Part shown: one piece after another, positions 33,521 through 46,042 of the stretch
How positions within the stretch are numbered: position 1 is the stretch's first letter
Layout: each line of letters opens with the position of its first letter
Assembly (NCBI GenBank): GCA_013368325.1
Contig: JAACJK010000075.1
Span: 31,351-95,350, forward strand
Length of the DNA: 64,000 nucleotides
Origin: Ephemerocybe angulata
Taxonomy: Eukaryota > Basidiomycota > Agaricomycetes > Agaricales > Psathyrellaceae
Direction: 5' to 3'
Notes under the pieces: model-generated
Seen by the model: the letters and a program-made list of their open reading frames with translations, nothing else
Told to the model about the DNA's origin: nothing
Databases searched by the model: none
Position numbers and translations under genes: made by a program

Positions 33521-36036
33521 TCAAAGCTCATTGTCGGACACGCGAGGTCGCTTCATCGAAGGGCCAATGTCGGACGTCCTTGAAGGGTCGGCATGAGACC
33601 GCACACCCTTGTCGTCCTCCTCCTCCTCAGCCTTCTCTCTACGTGCACGCTTCTTGGACTCCCTGGCTCCTGGTATTAAGAGTGGTACAGGGCCCCACTG
33701 ATTTCTGGAGTCCTCGAGGGCATCAAGAAACATGACGAAGTGCCAGGAAATATGTGCGTACGTCGATTTATCGGTAACGTCGCCAGGCGACCGCCTCTGG
33801 TAGCTTGCCATCATGTTGTTACCGAGCTTCCTCCAAAGTGCCATGAACATCTTAAGACCGGGGTGGAAAGTCTCCTGTAGCTCTTTAGGAAACCCCCTCA
33901 GTAAGAGTTGGTGCCTCGAATCAGGGTTCGCTTCGAGGTGGCCGCAAAATATACCCATATCTCGGCACCAGAGGGCAGACTGCAGGTTCGGACCAACCTT
34001 AACCGTCCCAAGATAGAAGCCAATCCACCAGAGCGACTCGAGATCGTGCTGTAGATTATGAACAACATTGGTCTCAGGGTCCGCCGAGGAATTCTGGACT
34101 TCGGTTTCCAAATATGAGGGGTCTTGGTCTTCAGCCGCTTTAGTCAGGGTAAAGTAGTGTCCACGTTGAAGCTCGGTTGCCATGAAGAAAGGCGTTCCCT
34201 TTTAACAATGGAGTTAGAGAGTAGGTACTAGGATTATATGGTAAAGCGGCATGGGTGCTTACTATTCTCCAATTTTCCCTCCCCGGCGGGACGGTAGCTG
34301 GAAACGGCTCGGCGTACTCCAGATCAGCTAGCTTCAGCAGCCATTTTCCTTGCTTCCCTTCCATTGCTAAAATGTTCCCAGTACTGATATCTCGATGGAT
34401 CCACCCGGCGCAGAACATGAGAAGCAAAACTAGGGTGAGAGGAGCGCAATGAGTGACGCACAAAAGAGGGGTTGCGAAAGACTGACCTGTGTACGTTTGC
34501 CGAAGGATATCAACGGCATCACCAAAGGTAGGGAGATGGGATACGCGAGTGCAAATCTCGTCAAACATGAAGAAGCAACGTTTCTTGGGAGGGTACCGTG
34601 CTTCGATCCTTCCGTTCACGTTGTCGGGCGCACTTTGAACTAAATTTGTAGCTCCGAGAGTGGAAGGTAGTTGGGGAGGAATCGCGGTTTGAGGTGTTTC
34701 CGACACAGTGAAAGGGTCGTCATGCATCCAGCTGTCCTTGGCCACCGCCTTGCTGGGCTGACTTTGATGGGTCTCGCGGATTCGGAGAAAGCATTTTCGG
34801 TACTGTTTGTCGACGATTAGGGACTCCAAGTCGGCGAATTGAAGCGGGGTAAACTTTGCCAGACACGGATGGCCCTTCCATGGCTCCGGGCTTTCCACAA
34901 ACTCGTTGATGCTCTTGAAAATCTTGTCTTGTATCTCCTTCTCGGTCTCGGCCGTTGCATCGATCCACACATCCTTGATAACCACCCCTTCGGCTTTCAT
35001 TCCGTCACCAGTCCCCGTTAGCGGGTCTCCATCGATGTTTGCAACTTCGACGGCTTTCCAAACACGAGTCGTATGGCCAGACACGCGCAGGGACCCAGTA
35101 TGGTCGCCAATTGCCTCGGTTGTCTTGAACAATCTACATTCATCGACAGACCCATTCGAGAAGCGATATATGTAGCTTGGATTGCCAGAGGATTCTTTGG
35201 GGTATAGAACAATGTTGGGGTCGAGCCCCAGAGCCTCATCGTTCGCTGAGAATAAGGAGACGAAGAGGTGAATCAAGCGTTCCGGGTGCTTCACAAGGGA
35301 GAGTAATATTAGCGCTGATTTCTAGAAGCGAGAATATACACCTCACCTTGACGAAGCTAAACGAGTCTGCTTTGACCGAATGGTTTCGGGAAAAGTACCA
35401 GACGGAGACGCGGTCGCTTTCAATGGTAATCTGTCTCTCATCAGTAACCAGGAAATGACGATGGAGAAAGGTGTTGACGTACTCCATACAGGAACATACG
35501 GCGAGCATCGCCATTCATAATGAGGTTAGCTGTCAAGAGTAATTCTTCTCGAATTTGCACGACATCATTCCCCTCCGTGGAGTGAATCAGAAAAGGGATA
35601 AGTATCTGGTGACACCCTACCCCGGCATCGTTCGAACTTCCGAGAAGACAAGCATCAACCCGACAGTCACTTTTAGTTAGGGTTCATCTGGGGGTGGTGA
35701 TCTCCGGTCTTCGCCCAAGTGTGACTTCGTCTCCAGTGCCAAGATATCCATGATCTTCTCTGCAGTGTCTGCAAAGAGCCCATGGGCAGTCGTCTGCTTC
35801 AATCCCGTCGCGAAGAAATGCTCTGAGAGCTGCGCAAATTTGCCGGAACTAGGACTCGTGCTGGAGACGTCGCAAGTCGGTCGTTTCTCAAGGACACCGA
35901 CAGTAACCAGAGCGGCGAGAACCGTATCCAGTAAGCCTTCGTTAGGTTTCGGGAGGTAATGGTGGGCGAAAGTTTCAAAAGTGCAGTCGACCAAGTCTCG
36001 AGTCATAGCCTCGACTCGGATGGTTTGATTGCTCAT
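33521..36036 (-). CDS. FunK1 fungal-type protein kinase, copy D
   Basis: The most diverged copy. Starts MSNQTIRVEAMTRDLVDCTF at ATG 36036; the frame is open upstream to 36231 but without matching sequence. The second junction is uncertain. A 56-nt intron with a weak GTCACA donor and CTAACTAAAAG acceptor would join LET to NDCRVDACLLGSS in phase. Later motifs are clear: LIMNGDARRMFLYG, DRVSVWYFSRNHS, PNIVLYPKESSGNPSYIYRF, VVIKDVWIDATAETEKEIQD, KKRCFFMFDEICTRVSHLP, GWIHRDISTGNILAMEGKQG, LLKLADLEYAEPF, and VVHNLQHDLESLWWIGFY. The C-terminus is shorter, ending KRPRVSDNEL after a KKRARREKAEEEE basic-acidic stretch. It is probably intact. A truncated LINE sits about 250 bp upstream of the start. Confidence 0.85.
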
Positions 36037-36283
36037 TTGGCTTCGAGGGATGTTGGGCCGCAATTCGGAGCTGGCCGATGCAATCGTCTGCAGAATATAG
36101 GTATCTGAGCGCCGTGGAGGAGCGTTCAAAGGTCGGAGTCCCAGAAAAAGCGATGGGTGTGGTTCAGGTTCAAGCTGGACGCGTGCGCCGTGCGGCGTGA
36201 ACTTGGCGTGAACATTGCGGGACACGCTCACGTGGTAATGCCGGCGCGTGCCCCTGATGGCCGCTTCACTAATACCGAATGCT

Positions 36284-36292
36284 CGAATCGAA

Positions 36293-36297
<5 letters not shown>
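36284..36297 (-). repeat. Target-site duplication of LINE copy 2 (3' side of element)
   Basis: CGAATCGAAAGCTT, identical to 37328-37341. The last two T merge with the poly(T) run. Confidence 0.9.
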
Positions 36298-36323
<26 letters not shown>

Positions 36324-37327
36324 TGGGTGGGATCTAGCTTCGGTAACGCACCGCAAACAACTATCGTCTGTGAGCACGCATGGCGCTCGTGCGTTCCTAA
36401 GCATAATAGATAATATGTAGGTTGCCCTACAGGGAGAAAAACCGTATCCACACGGAGGAAATGCATTACGCACGCCGTGCTCCCAAGAGCACGGGAGTGT
36501 GGGACTCGCACTTCGACCTTGCCGCTCGCCAGTTCAGAACCAATGACTTTAAGGCGCTTGACGCGCGCTTATCATCACCTGTTCCTCCCCCGCGGGCGTC
36601 GCGATCTCGCACTACCCACTAAAACCTCCGTTGCGACCAGGTCGCTGCGTATGGTCTCCCGGTTCGACGCCACTGTATGCCAAGTGGATTCAACGACTCT
36701 GTGGTTGAGCGCTTTCTTTCCATACGCTTGCTTCCGTGCCAGAGCCCAGTCGATTCTTAATCTCCTCGAAACCGCCGCGCGCCAGCGGCTCTTAATTTCC
36801 TCTTGGGAGTGTGATTTCGAGGCTATACGGTATTCACATCGGATGCACCAAGCCAGGTGCGCCGATTCTGATATTAAGATTTGTAGGAGCCTCGTCCGCC
36901 CTTTCAGGACTTTACCTTCGGCGTCCTTAGCTTTTAGGAGTCCGACGCCTAGAACTGTCTCTAGCGTCACGGTCGGCCACTCTAAGCCCGTCACCGCCCA
37001 AGTTTCTCTAGCCAGTTCCCATATCGTCTCCTGGCCAGAGACTTTACACTCCTGCAAGATGTGCGCCATTGATTCGACCGGCACCCCACAGTCACGACAA
37101 GGCATACGGTCATCTCGCAACTCGTCGATGTTATCCCAGTACTTGCCGAGTTTGTACCCTTCGTGCAGGGTACGCCAGGCGTAGGCTCCGAATTTCTGGG
37201 AGATCGTTGCGGCCTTACGTCGTCTGAGGGAGAGCCAGATAGCTGCGCTCGTGGGTATCTCCCCGGTGAGTTCTTCTAGGACCGCCTTCGTCTTGTCCAA
37301 CATCCTTTCGGTGTTCCGGCGTGGAGA
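36298..37327 (-). mobile_element. 5'-truncated LINE copy 2
   Basis: An inverted copy of the last about 1.0 kb of the LINE at 9937-17681: a poly(T) run (36298-36324), the 3' UTR, then the ORF2 C-terminus. It is flanked by an exact 14-bp target-site duplication. The 5' end falls at a point equivalent to about 16660 in copy 1, the usual result of incomplete target-primed reverse transcription. Confidence 0.93.
36575..37303 (-). pseudogene. C-terminal fragment of LINE ORF2
   Basis: About 242 codons, open to the stop, close to copy 1 from LERTKAVLEELTGEVPT (here LDKTKAVLEELTGEIPT) to RPRGRNR. It retains the CCHC motif MPCRDCGVPVESMAHILQEC. It lacks endonuclease, RT and RNase H, so it cannot act alone. 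Confidence 0.9.
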
Positions 37328-37341
37328 CGAATCGAAAGCTT
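37328..37341 (-). repeat. Target-site duplication of LINE copy 2 (5' side of element)
   Basis: CGAATCGAAAGCTT, exact match to 36284-36297. Confidence 0.9.
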
Positions 37342-40300
37342 AAGGGTTTCTTTGGTGTTTGCTTTCAACAATTGACCACTATCGTAGGTATATCTCGTGT
37401 AGGTATACCTAAAGGCCGCCAGAGATACCTGATGATTTCGCCTTCGTTCACTATATCATCTTAGCCCCTCTTACCGTTCTTTAGGACGAGACGATTGCGC
37501 TCAACGCTCTCAATCAAGGTAAGTAATCGCCTTTACCATCTTGTCTCGAGCTTGTCTAAATTTGGAGTCGCATGCCAAGCTGACGAGTCGAGCCTGTCCG
37601 CCTTGACGCGAAACGCTAGTAAGCGCCCGGGCGCTTGCAGCTCAATTGCAGCTCTGAGTTCCGATCAGCGACTCGGATGCGATTCGATCGGTCGGTCGAT
37701 TGCCGGCTCGCTGAGTCAGAATCCGTCCATCCATCCATCCATTTATCTTTCCCTCGTTTATGTTCAGTAGGGCAGCCAGCATGCATGTTCTGGCCACACC
37801 AGCAGAAATGACGGACGAATCTCGAGTCCCGAATATATTACCGCCTATTTGCCGCCCAGAGTACCGCGATAGTGGGCCCACTCTAAACTAGAATCTATGT
37901 ACTTACAGAAGAAAGGATATAAGTGCGGTAGGTACAGTAGTACAGTACGTATACGCGGATTGAGCTAAGTCATAAACGAGAAGTGCGATGCGACATGCGC
38001 CTGTCTGTACCCTGTGCGCAGCGCGCTTCGGTGACGCGGGGCACTCTAGCCCCGTCCTAAAGTTCCACTGGAGAACAAGGTTCTGAAGTCACAGGTCATT
38101 AAACTCTAAGTAAGAATGTCTAGCCAACCTTATCGTGTCGACCATACGATACAGTGGCATTCGATAGCTCGACCGGACATACCGGCGTCCGCGCGAGATT
38201 GGCATTTCATTTCATGTACCGTTGGCTTGGATCAGGCGCTGTTCTGGTAGCGTATGTGACGGCCAAAGACAATGCGGACGAGCTCGACACAGGGATGGAG
38301 AGATGACTCTGCGGGGACAGAGATATGTGTGATGTATATCAGAAGGGGGGTGTCAGGTACTTGTGGTGAGTGTGGAGATGAAATTAAAAGCCGTTGGCTG
38401 GATTGCGAGAGTAGGTCGGGCGGGCGACGGATGGACTTGAAAGACAAAGAGAGACAATGCGGACGAGCTCGAAGCAGGGATGGAGAGATGAGATGATGTG
38501 GAGACGTACATACAGGTGTGTGATACATATCAGAAGGGGTGTCAGGTACTTGTGGTGAGTGTGGAGATGAAATGTCCAAGGCGGATGGATGGAGGTTGTG
38601 CTAAAATATATCGGCCACCAGTGACCAGGGCCCCGTTGCTACTGTATGACCTGGTATCAGACAAAGGGACCCATGCCAGAGTGAGTGTCGTTGTATTGTA
38701 GACATCGTATTGGTTAAATGAGCCTGTTTCGGGGTTCTCTTGTGGTAAGTTGGGCGGTTGGTTGGTTGTCAGTGCGCCTCGCCTGAGTCGCACCTCACTA
38801 TACAATTATAGGTAGGTAGAGACTGGGATGCTTACGAGTTACAGGGGCGAGGCTGGAGTCGCAACAAGGACTGCGGTCGGTGCAAGTTATGAAGGGGAAA
38901 CTGGCCATCATTCCGTACCAAGCTGAATCCTCCTCGTGGTCCTGTGGGGATCTCTGGCTCTATAATACATACCCATGCTAGTAAACCCTATCGGCGCTCC
39001 AACTAGTTAAATAACTGAACTGGTCAATGTTCAACAAGACGTTCGTTCAATTGTTATCACCAAGATACATTCAATCTTATTGACAGGGTGCATAACGACG
39101 GACGGCCGTCGGCGCCTATCTAATAAGCAGCGGGTTTAAGGTGGTGGTTGCATTGCATTGGCGCCCCGTGTTCGAACCGTTACTTCTTGGTGTCTAGACG
39201 ACTCGGGGCCATATATATCGTATCGTATTCTATCGGGGGCTTTGAGAAGTGAAGAAGTGACTTGGATTAAGAAGGGAAGGAAGGATGATGCGCGTACTAA
39301 TTGGCTAGACGCCCACCGGCGCTCTCACGAGCGTGCGTATAACGCCCCACTTCGCCGTGCATCCCTTCGAAAGGAGGACAATAGCCACATCTTCAGTATT
39401 CAATCCATTCATTCATTCGTTTATGAAGTGGGGTTCGATGATTCGGTTCAACTCAATACAGTAGCTCGGTCGGCGGACGTGGCATGGCTGACGTGCAGGC
39501 CCCGTTCGTTCGTTTGTGCATCCATATGAAAGAGTTCGTGGCGTCCGGCGTCCGTCGCACGCCGCTGTTTCATTAAGTTTGTATAGGCTTTCTGATGATC
39601 GTGTATTGACAAGGATAGTACTGTAAGTATACATAGTATTCAGCATGCTTACTTGTAAGTGAGTTGAATGTAGACGTCTGATATGGCCGGTGATGAGGAT
39701 GAGGATGAGGCAGGGGGTGCACAGCGCCGCAGCCTCCCCGTCGAAGAGTGTCGGCGCTATGGAGAGAACATGCATGCATGCAGCATACCTGGTGCCGCTC
39801 CGTAGTCGAGGAAGTATGTAGGCAAGAGGGTCCTCGAGGATGTGGCGTGGTACTGGAGATATGCGGGGAAGGTGCGCTGGAGGAGGGCATGACCAGTCCT
39901 ATCTCAAACCTGGACCGAAGAGACCTGAAGCATGCTCGATAATGCCCGCGAAAGGTAGAAGTATGTATCTCGACAAGAGATACTTAGATAGAGAGATAGA
40001 CAAGTAGCCTCGTTCCTTGTTCGCTTCTCAGTTCGAGCCTGGTGACAATAGCCTCAGTACTGGCTTCGACTTCTTGTGATGTGAATGACCGAGGGAAGGG
40101 AAGGGCGTTGTGCAGCCCTCCTGCAGGCTGTAGTCCTTGTGTCGCGTTGAGGAGTCTTTTGTCGTCGCCGGAGTAGGATGCGTTTCGTCATGGATGACTC
40201 TCCGCAGAGGGCGAGGATGGATGTTTCGAGTTAGCACGGTTTCCAAGGCGATGCCACCGTCCGTCTCTTTTCGAGTCCAATCGTGCCAGCTCCTCGCGCA

Positions 40301-40852
40301 GGCGACATAATCACCTCCATCCATTCAAGATGCAGCGTGAGGGCGATGAATGGACGGACGAAGCCATAAGTAATCGAGGGTGGAGCGAAGCGTAGGGCGG
40401 GAGACGGAGGAAGGAGGAAGGAAGGATAGGAGGGGCCGGCGATCGATGATGGATGTCAAGATGTCAGGTTCCCCGGGAGCCAGAATTGACAGGAACACGC
40501 CTGCGGCCGGGGCCTGTGCCTTCCCAGAATCCCACGTGAGCAACCGTATACTTTTTCGTCCGACCGTCCTTGTTCATTCCATTCATTCACTTCCCCGTTC
40601 GCTGGCCGTCGTGCACTCGCTGTCGCTCGCTCGCTCGCTCGAATCCATGCCGCTGGCCGTCACCATCGCCTCCTGCTAACCACAGCGCCCCGCTCATTCA
40701 CACCGCCAAACCCGCGTTCATTCCTTCCAGGCTTCCTTCCTTCCTTCCAAGTTCCCGATCAGCCGTTGACTATTAGCTCACATCATCACTATCGGCCAGC
40801 ACCAGCCCACCCATATCATCATCATCGTTGCTGTATTGACTGCAGCAAACAG
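37342..40852. other. Long gene-poor region with simple repeats
   Basis: About 3.5 kb with no recognisable coding sequence. Open frames are short and low-complexity. It holds a CCATCCAT run near 37725-37743, a tandem pair at 38268-38573, TTCCTTCC-type tracts near 40730-40750 and CTCG/TCGC repeats near 40620-40640. It probably includes the distal promoter of the 40930-45301 gene. Confidence 0.5.
38268..38573. repeat. Tandem duplication, unit about 185 bp
   Basis: 38268-38384 and 38453-38573 are similar copies starting GACAATGCGGACGAGCTCGA and ending GTGAGTGTGGAGATGAAAT, offset 185 bp, with small internal differences. Confidence 0.8.
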
Positions 40853-40894
40853 CCTTCCTCCCTCCTTCCTCCCTCCTTCCCTCCATCCCTCCCT
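40853..40894 (+). promoter_or_regulatory. Pyrimidine-rich tract before the 40930 start
   Basis: An almost pure C/T run (CCTCCTTCCTCCCTCCTTCC and more) ending about 35 nt before the ATG at 40930. CT tracts of this kind mark transcription starts of many fungal genes without a TATA box. Confidence 0.45.
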
Positions 40895-40929
40895 ACCTCA
40901 CCTAGCTCTTGTTATTGTTATTACCCCCG

Positions 40930-43900
40930 ATGGACGTCAACGCCAACTTCGCCTTCCCGTCCCGCCCCCCGCCAAGCGCCTTCAGCGGCACGAACACAAC
41001 AGGCCGACCGCGGCTGCGCCCCGCCAAGCCCGGGACAAGTGGGTCGGCGGGGCCGCGCGAGAGCAATGCGCTGCGCGCGAGCGTGCTGGACGTCGCGATG
41101 GAGCTGGGGATTACGAGTGGGAATGGGGTTGCGGAGTGGATGTTTAGTAATACTGTGGTGGAGGAGGAGGAGGAGGGGGGGAGTGTTGTGAGTGTGCTTT
41201 TCTTTTCTCGCTTTCTTTCTTTCTTTCGGTTTTCTTTCTTTCTTTTTTGGTGGTTATTGGGTTGTTTTTGGGGGGTGCGGGTATACGGTGTGGGACGGTG
41301 GTATGATCAACGGGCTCCTCGTCGTTCGTTCGTTCCTCCGAGTCATCTGCGCGTGCCGTACCAACTACCCCCCATCTACCCCTCCCCATCCCATCTTTCA
41401 TCATCATCCAAACCAACTTTACTAACAACCCCCACAGCCCTCCCCCGGCCTAACGCACAGCACCAGCACAGACTCACACACCTCCTCGCCCCACCTCCCG
41501 CTCACACCCCCCACCGCTCCTCGACAAGGATGGGGGTACCCCGCCACCACCAACTCCAACTCCAATAACGTGTATTACCCGACGAAGAAGCCTTCCCTCG
41601 CCTCGGAAGGCAGCCATGAGGGCGCGTATTTATCGACGGATCCGTTTGCTAGCACCTCTTCTGGATTGGGGGCGGGGGCGGGGGTGGCGGTGATACCGTT
41701 CCCCTCTAGTAATGGAGGGAGCCCGACGGATGTAGCGCGCCCTACGACTCCCTCTAAGAAACCTAAAAAATCGCTTCTGAAGCGTACGAAGTCGAAGGAG
41801 AAGGAAGATGGGGGGGACGAGAGCGACGGAGGCTACTTGTCATCTTCAGATCATACGCGTAAACGCACGTTATCCACGAAGGAAGCGAAGGAAGACTTGA
41901 AGGCGAGAGCGAAAGAAGAGAAGGCGAGGGCGAAGGAGGAGTTGAAGAGGGAGAAGGAGGAGGAGCGGAAGCGGAAGAAGAGTTTGGGTGCGTTGGCGAA
42001 GAGTATTAAACGCAAGGAGAAGGATTCGAAGGACAAGGACACTAGCTCGAAACACTCCAAGGAGATAGGAGAGAAGGAGAAGGATGTTGGGAGAGCAGAG
42101 AGAGACGCTATAACACCTTGGGAACACGGCGAAACCACCTCTTCTACAGGAGGAGGCTACGAAACCGACTCCCACTCCCACCCACCATCCTCATTCACCC
42201 CAAAATCCAAACCCAAGTCCAAGAAAAAACCCAAACCCGCCTCAGCAGACGGCTACGACACGGACGCGGGCTACCAATCCGCTGGCACACCGCTCAAGAA
42301 GAGCAAGACGAGCCGGTTCTTTGGGTTGAAATCTAGCAAGTCTGCTTCCAACCTCAGGGATAAAGAGAAAGAGAAGGAGGGGAAGGGGGAGATGGGAGGG
42401 GAGAGTGGGCCCCCGAGGCTGCCGATGCCTGTTATGCCTCTGCCGATCGCGTCCAGGTTCGCTACGAGTTTCGGGGAGGCTGGGTCTGCGGCGGCTTCGT
42501 CGAATGGTTCACCTTTGGTCAATCCTTCGTCGAACCATCCTTCGTCGGCTAGCTCGCCTTCGGCGTCGAATGCGAAGCTGAACCCTACCCCGACCTCGAA
42601 CTCGGGCTACGATGCGCATACCCGCGACCGCGACGCAACTCTATCCCCTTCGGCAGCAGCAGGGAGTCCCTCAGGTCTAGCACGCCCGCCGATCCCAGTC
42701 TTCGAAGAGAAAGAGACGAGGAGGTCGCCCCCTCGAGCGGGCTTGACGCTCGATACGGCCGGGGCGTTTATGGATTCTGCGTTTGCTTCTGCCTCTACCA
42801 CGTTCACATCCTCCACTACTGCTACGTTCGCTTCCTCCGCTGCGCCGTCGGCGACAGGGCCGTTCTCACCTCCACCTCCACCTCCACCAAGCCAAGGACA
42901 GCTCAGATCTCCTCCGCCCCAAATCCAAACTCAGACTCAGATCCTCCAAGGGAGAGAGCAAGGGAGAGAGCAAGACCGAACGTCGAAATCGTCGGCGGAC
43001 ACGAGCACGAGCTCGTCCTCGTCGATGAGCTCGAATGCGAGACGGAGGGGGCTGCAGTTTTCGCCGACGAGGGAGAGGAGCGATGGGTGGGGTGCTCCCA
43101 GTTCTACTGTTGGTATAGTAGGGGGTGGTGTTGCGAATGGGAGTGTAAGTGGGAGTATGGGAGGGAGTGGGAGTATGGGAGGGAATGGGAGTATGGGGAA
43201 TGGGAGTATTGGGGGGAGTGGGGGACACGGGGCGGGGCATGTGGGCGGGGCGAGCGTGTCGACTGTGAATACTGTGTCGACGGTGGGCACGGTTGCGAGC
43301 TCGGCGCATGCGGGGTATGCGCCGTCTGCGTTTTCGGCCCCGGCTGGGTTCCCGACTAGCTCGGGGACGTCGTTCTCTTCTACTACTTCCTCGTTCGCTC
43401 CGGGTCACAACTTCTTCTCGCCCTCCCCCGACGCGCAGAACTCGAACTCGGCCTCGACCGCGTTCTCATCCAACTCATCGACCTCCAACTTCCCCAACTC
43501 ATCACAAAACGCCAACGCGATCCCTGCAGCGGCGCCCTTCGCACCCTCCTCCCCACCCAGAGAGCTACACCCTTCCGGACCCAAGTCGCCGAGCTCGCCG
43601 CCCCCTGTCAAGTACACGAATACGCATCTCAAGCCGGGGGGGTTGAAGCCGCCGAGTATTTCGTTGCCTTTGGGGCGGGCGCCCAGTCCTTCGGTTTCTG
43701 GGAGTGGTGCGGGTGTGGGGAGTCCGGTTAGCCCTGTTAGTCCGCTTGTTGTGGAGAAGCGGGGGCAGCAGGGGCAGATGTATTCTCAGCAGGGTCAGCC
43801 GCCGTATCCTCCACAGCAATATTCTCAGCAGGGCCAGCAAAGACCTGGGGTGGAGAGACAACAAAGCCAGCGCGGCACCTCGCCGCTCCCGCCTACATCG

Positions 43901-45301
43901 CCGTATCGCGCGCTCTCGCCCGGCTTGACCTCGCCAATCTCTGTGGGGATGGGGCTTGGAGGTAGTAGGGGCGCGTCGCCTGTGCCGCCGAGGGGTGTGT
44001 CACCTGTCCCCCCTCCTCCTCAGAGAGGGGGTGTTAATGGGGGGCTAACGTCCCCGCCGCTGAGCAGTGGGCGGCTTTCGCCTAACCCGAACAGTGGGGG
44101 ACGGGTGTCGCCTATGAGGCGGAGGGCGCCTGCGAATCTCACCATTCCACATGCACATGAGGGGTATGGAGCGCACAGTGGGAGTGGGGATGAAGACGGG
44201 GTAGGAGAAGGGAGAGAGAAGGGGGAAGGGAGAGGGGGAGGGATGCTGCCGAGTCCGAACGTGTTGGCGTATTATGATATTCCGCCGCCGAGTCCGCCGC
44301 CTGTTGGGCCGTTGCCTAGTGTGCCGCCGCCGACGAGTCCTATTCCCGGAGGCGGACTGGGAGGCGGACTGGGTGGACTGGGTGGGATGGGTATGGGAGG
44401 AGCGGGAGGGGCGGGGGCGCTGAGGAGTCGGGTTGTGGAGCTGCAGAGGCAGGTGCCGGAGTTGAGTGTTTTGAGGGGGGTGACGCCGGACTTGAGAGGC
44501 CCGACGCCGGACTTGAGGGATACGAGGGATGTGAGTGTGAGGGAGGGCCTGGAGAGTAGGGGTGGTGTGCAGATTTTGAGGGGGAGGGAGAGTCCGTTCC
44601 CTACGAGGCCTGTTGTGGCGCAGGTGCCGCGGGCGCCGCAGTACGGGGGTCACGGTGCAGGGAGGATGTACGGGGAGAGGAGTACGGACGGGGATGTGAA
44701 GCGGACGAAGAGTGGGTCCAAGAGGGTGAGGATAAGGGAGGGGGATTCGTATATTGGGGGGTTGGCGTATGATCGGATGTCGGGGGCTGCGGGGTCGGAG
44801 GAGGGGTATGGGTATGAGGAGGGGGATGTGTATGGGGACGAAGATGTGGGGGAGTATGGGGATGTGATTGGGCGCTTTGTGGGGAGTGAGGATTCACATG
44901 GGAGGAGGAGTGGGGAGGGGAGTAGTGAGGGGCATGGGGGTGCGGCGCTTGGGAGGATGAGGTCGTTTGAGGCGTTGAGGGAGAGGACGGAGAGGATTAA
45001 TGTGATTGGGAGTGGGTATGGGTGGGAGGGTGAGGAGGATGGGGCGAAGAATAGGGAGAGTAGGTGGAGTGGGAGTATTTATAGTCGGGTTAGTATTTTG
45101 GACCCGGACCAGAGTGAGGAGGCGAGGGATCGGTTTGTGAGGAGGGTGGAGGCGATGATGCGGGGTGGGGAGGGGAGTGCCAGTGAGGGGCATGGGAGTG
45201 CGGAGGGGAGGCCCTCTGGGGAGGGGGAGAGGGGGTATGTGCCGCCTGTGCCGAAGATTCCGGAGGGGCTTGTGAATAGTGGGGCTTGGAATCGGTTTTG
45301 A
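40930..45301 (+). CDS. Large Ser/Gly/Pro-rich low-complexity protein
   Basis: Two exons, 40930-41187 and 41438-45301, give 1373 residues. The 250-nt intron has a GTGAGT donor, a branch ACTAAC near 41421 and a CCCACAG acceptor, joined in phase 0. The N-terminus has an ordered-looking stretch (LRASVLDVAMELGITSGNGV, AEWMFSNTVVEEEEE). A Lys/Glu-rich probable coiled coil follows (KEDLKARAKEEKARAKEEL onward). Then come long Ser/Pro/Gly-rich regions with GSMGG repeats at about 43140-43230, GGLGG repeats at about 44350-44420 and polyproline runs. A more ordered end contains SKRVRIREGDSYIGGLAYDR, WSGSIYSRVSILDPDQSEEA and VPPVPKIPEGLVNSGAWNRF. No catalytic domain is recognised. A scaffold or signalling-adaptor role is possible but is only a guess. 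Base use shifts to G-rich codons in the last third. Confidence 0.8.
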
Positions 45302-45932
45302 GCGGGGGTTGGATATGTTTCTTGGTTTCATTTCGCTTTGTCTTTTTCTTGAGGTTTTGTTTTCTGTTCTTGTTTTCTGTTCTTTTTCGTTGGTTGTTTT
45401 GTTGCTGCACATATCCGCACCGTCGACAGCTGCGTCTGTCGATCTCTCTCTCTCTCTCGGTTTCGCGTTTCGTGTTTCTGGTCTCATCGCACTATCCTTG
45501 CATCTGCCTATCATCCATTCATCCACTCATTCATTTATCCATACACTCACTCGCTCAGTCATCTACCCAGTTGTTCGTTCGTTCATGATCCCTAATACCC
45601 GCAATACCACTACCAGTACCGATACACCTACTCGATACACATGTACATACTCGGTACACCATACCTCTTGTTTTCCGCCGCGGCGCTTTACCCTCGTATA
45701 TATTTGTACTTCTAGAGAGCTTTGTATAACGGCCCTGTGGGTCTTATTTTCTCGAGGGGTGGTGTGGGGTTGAGAGGGATGCGTTGGGGCTTGGTGAGGA
45801 GGCCGGTGAGGCAGGGTGCCTCAGGCTTTGCACAGTGGAGACCAAAGACCCGGGGGCCAGTACTCGGAGCAGCTAAGTCTGACTTTTATTAGTTTGTCAA
45901 ATTGTCATGTGTGTTTTCTATATGCCTTGAAC
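45302..45932. other. 3' flank of the large gene and FunK1-E upstream region
   Basis: Noncoding. CATTCATC-type simple repeats lie near 45505-45545. The sequence is matched in inverted form by 28985-29618. No gene recognised. Confidence 0.6.
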
Positions 45933-46042
45933 TAGTGTTGCCGTCGAACTGAACTGTTCGTGAACTTCAATTCGCGAACTGGAAAAAAGTGACAGTTCAT
46001 GGCCAGTTCGTGATGGGTGTGAGGTCACCACGAAAGGTTCAA
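45933..46042. repeat. 110-bp insertion relative to paralogous promoters
   Basis: Absent from the matching place upstream of FunK1-B and FunK1-C. It starts TAGTGTTGCCGTCGAACTGA and is bounded by a 9-bp direct repeat GCCTTGAAC (45924-45932 and 46043-46051). The left end resembles hAT termini, but the right end does not mirror it. Confidence 0.65.

Noticed and set aside
36037..36231. Upstream in-frame extension of FunK1-D
   Set aside because: Open frame without similarity to the other copies; ATG 36036 aligns with the paralogue N-termini.
39150..39190. GTTCGAACC resembling a tRNA T-loop
   Set aside because: No matching acceptor stem, D-loop or anticodon arm around it. Isolated match.
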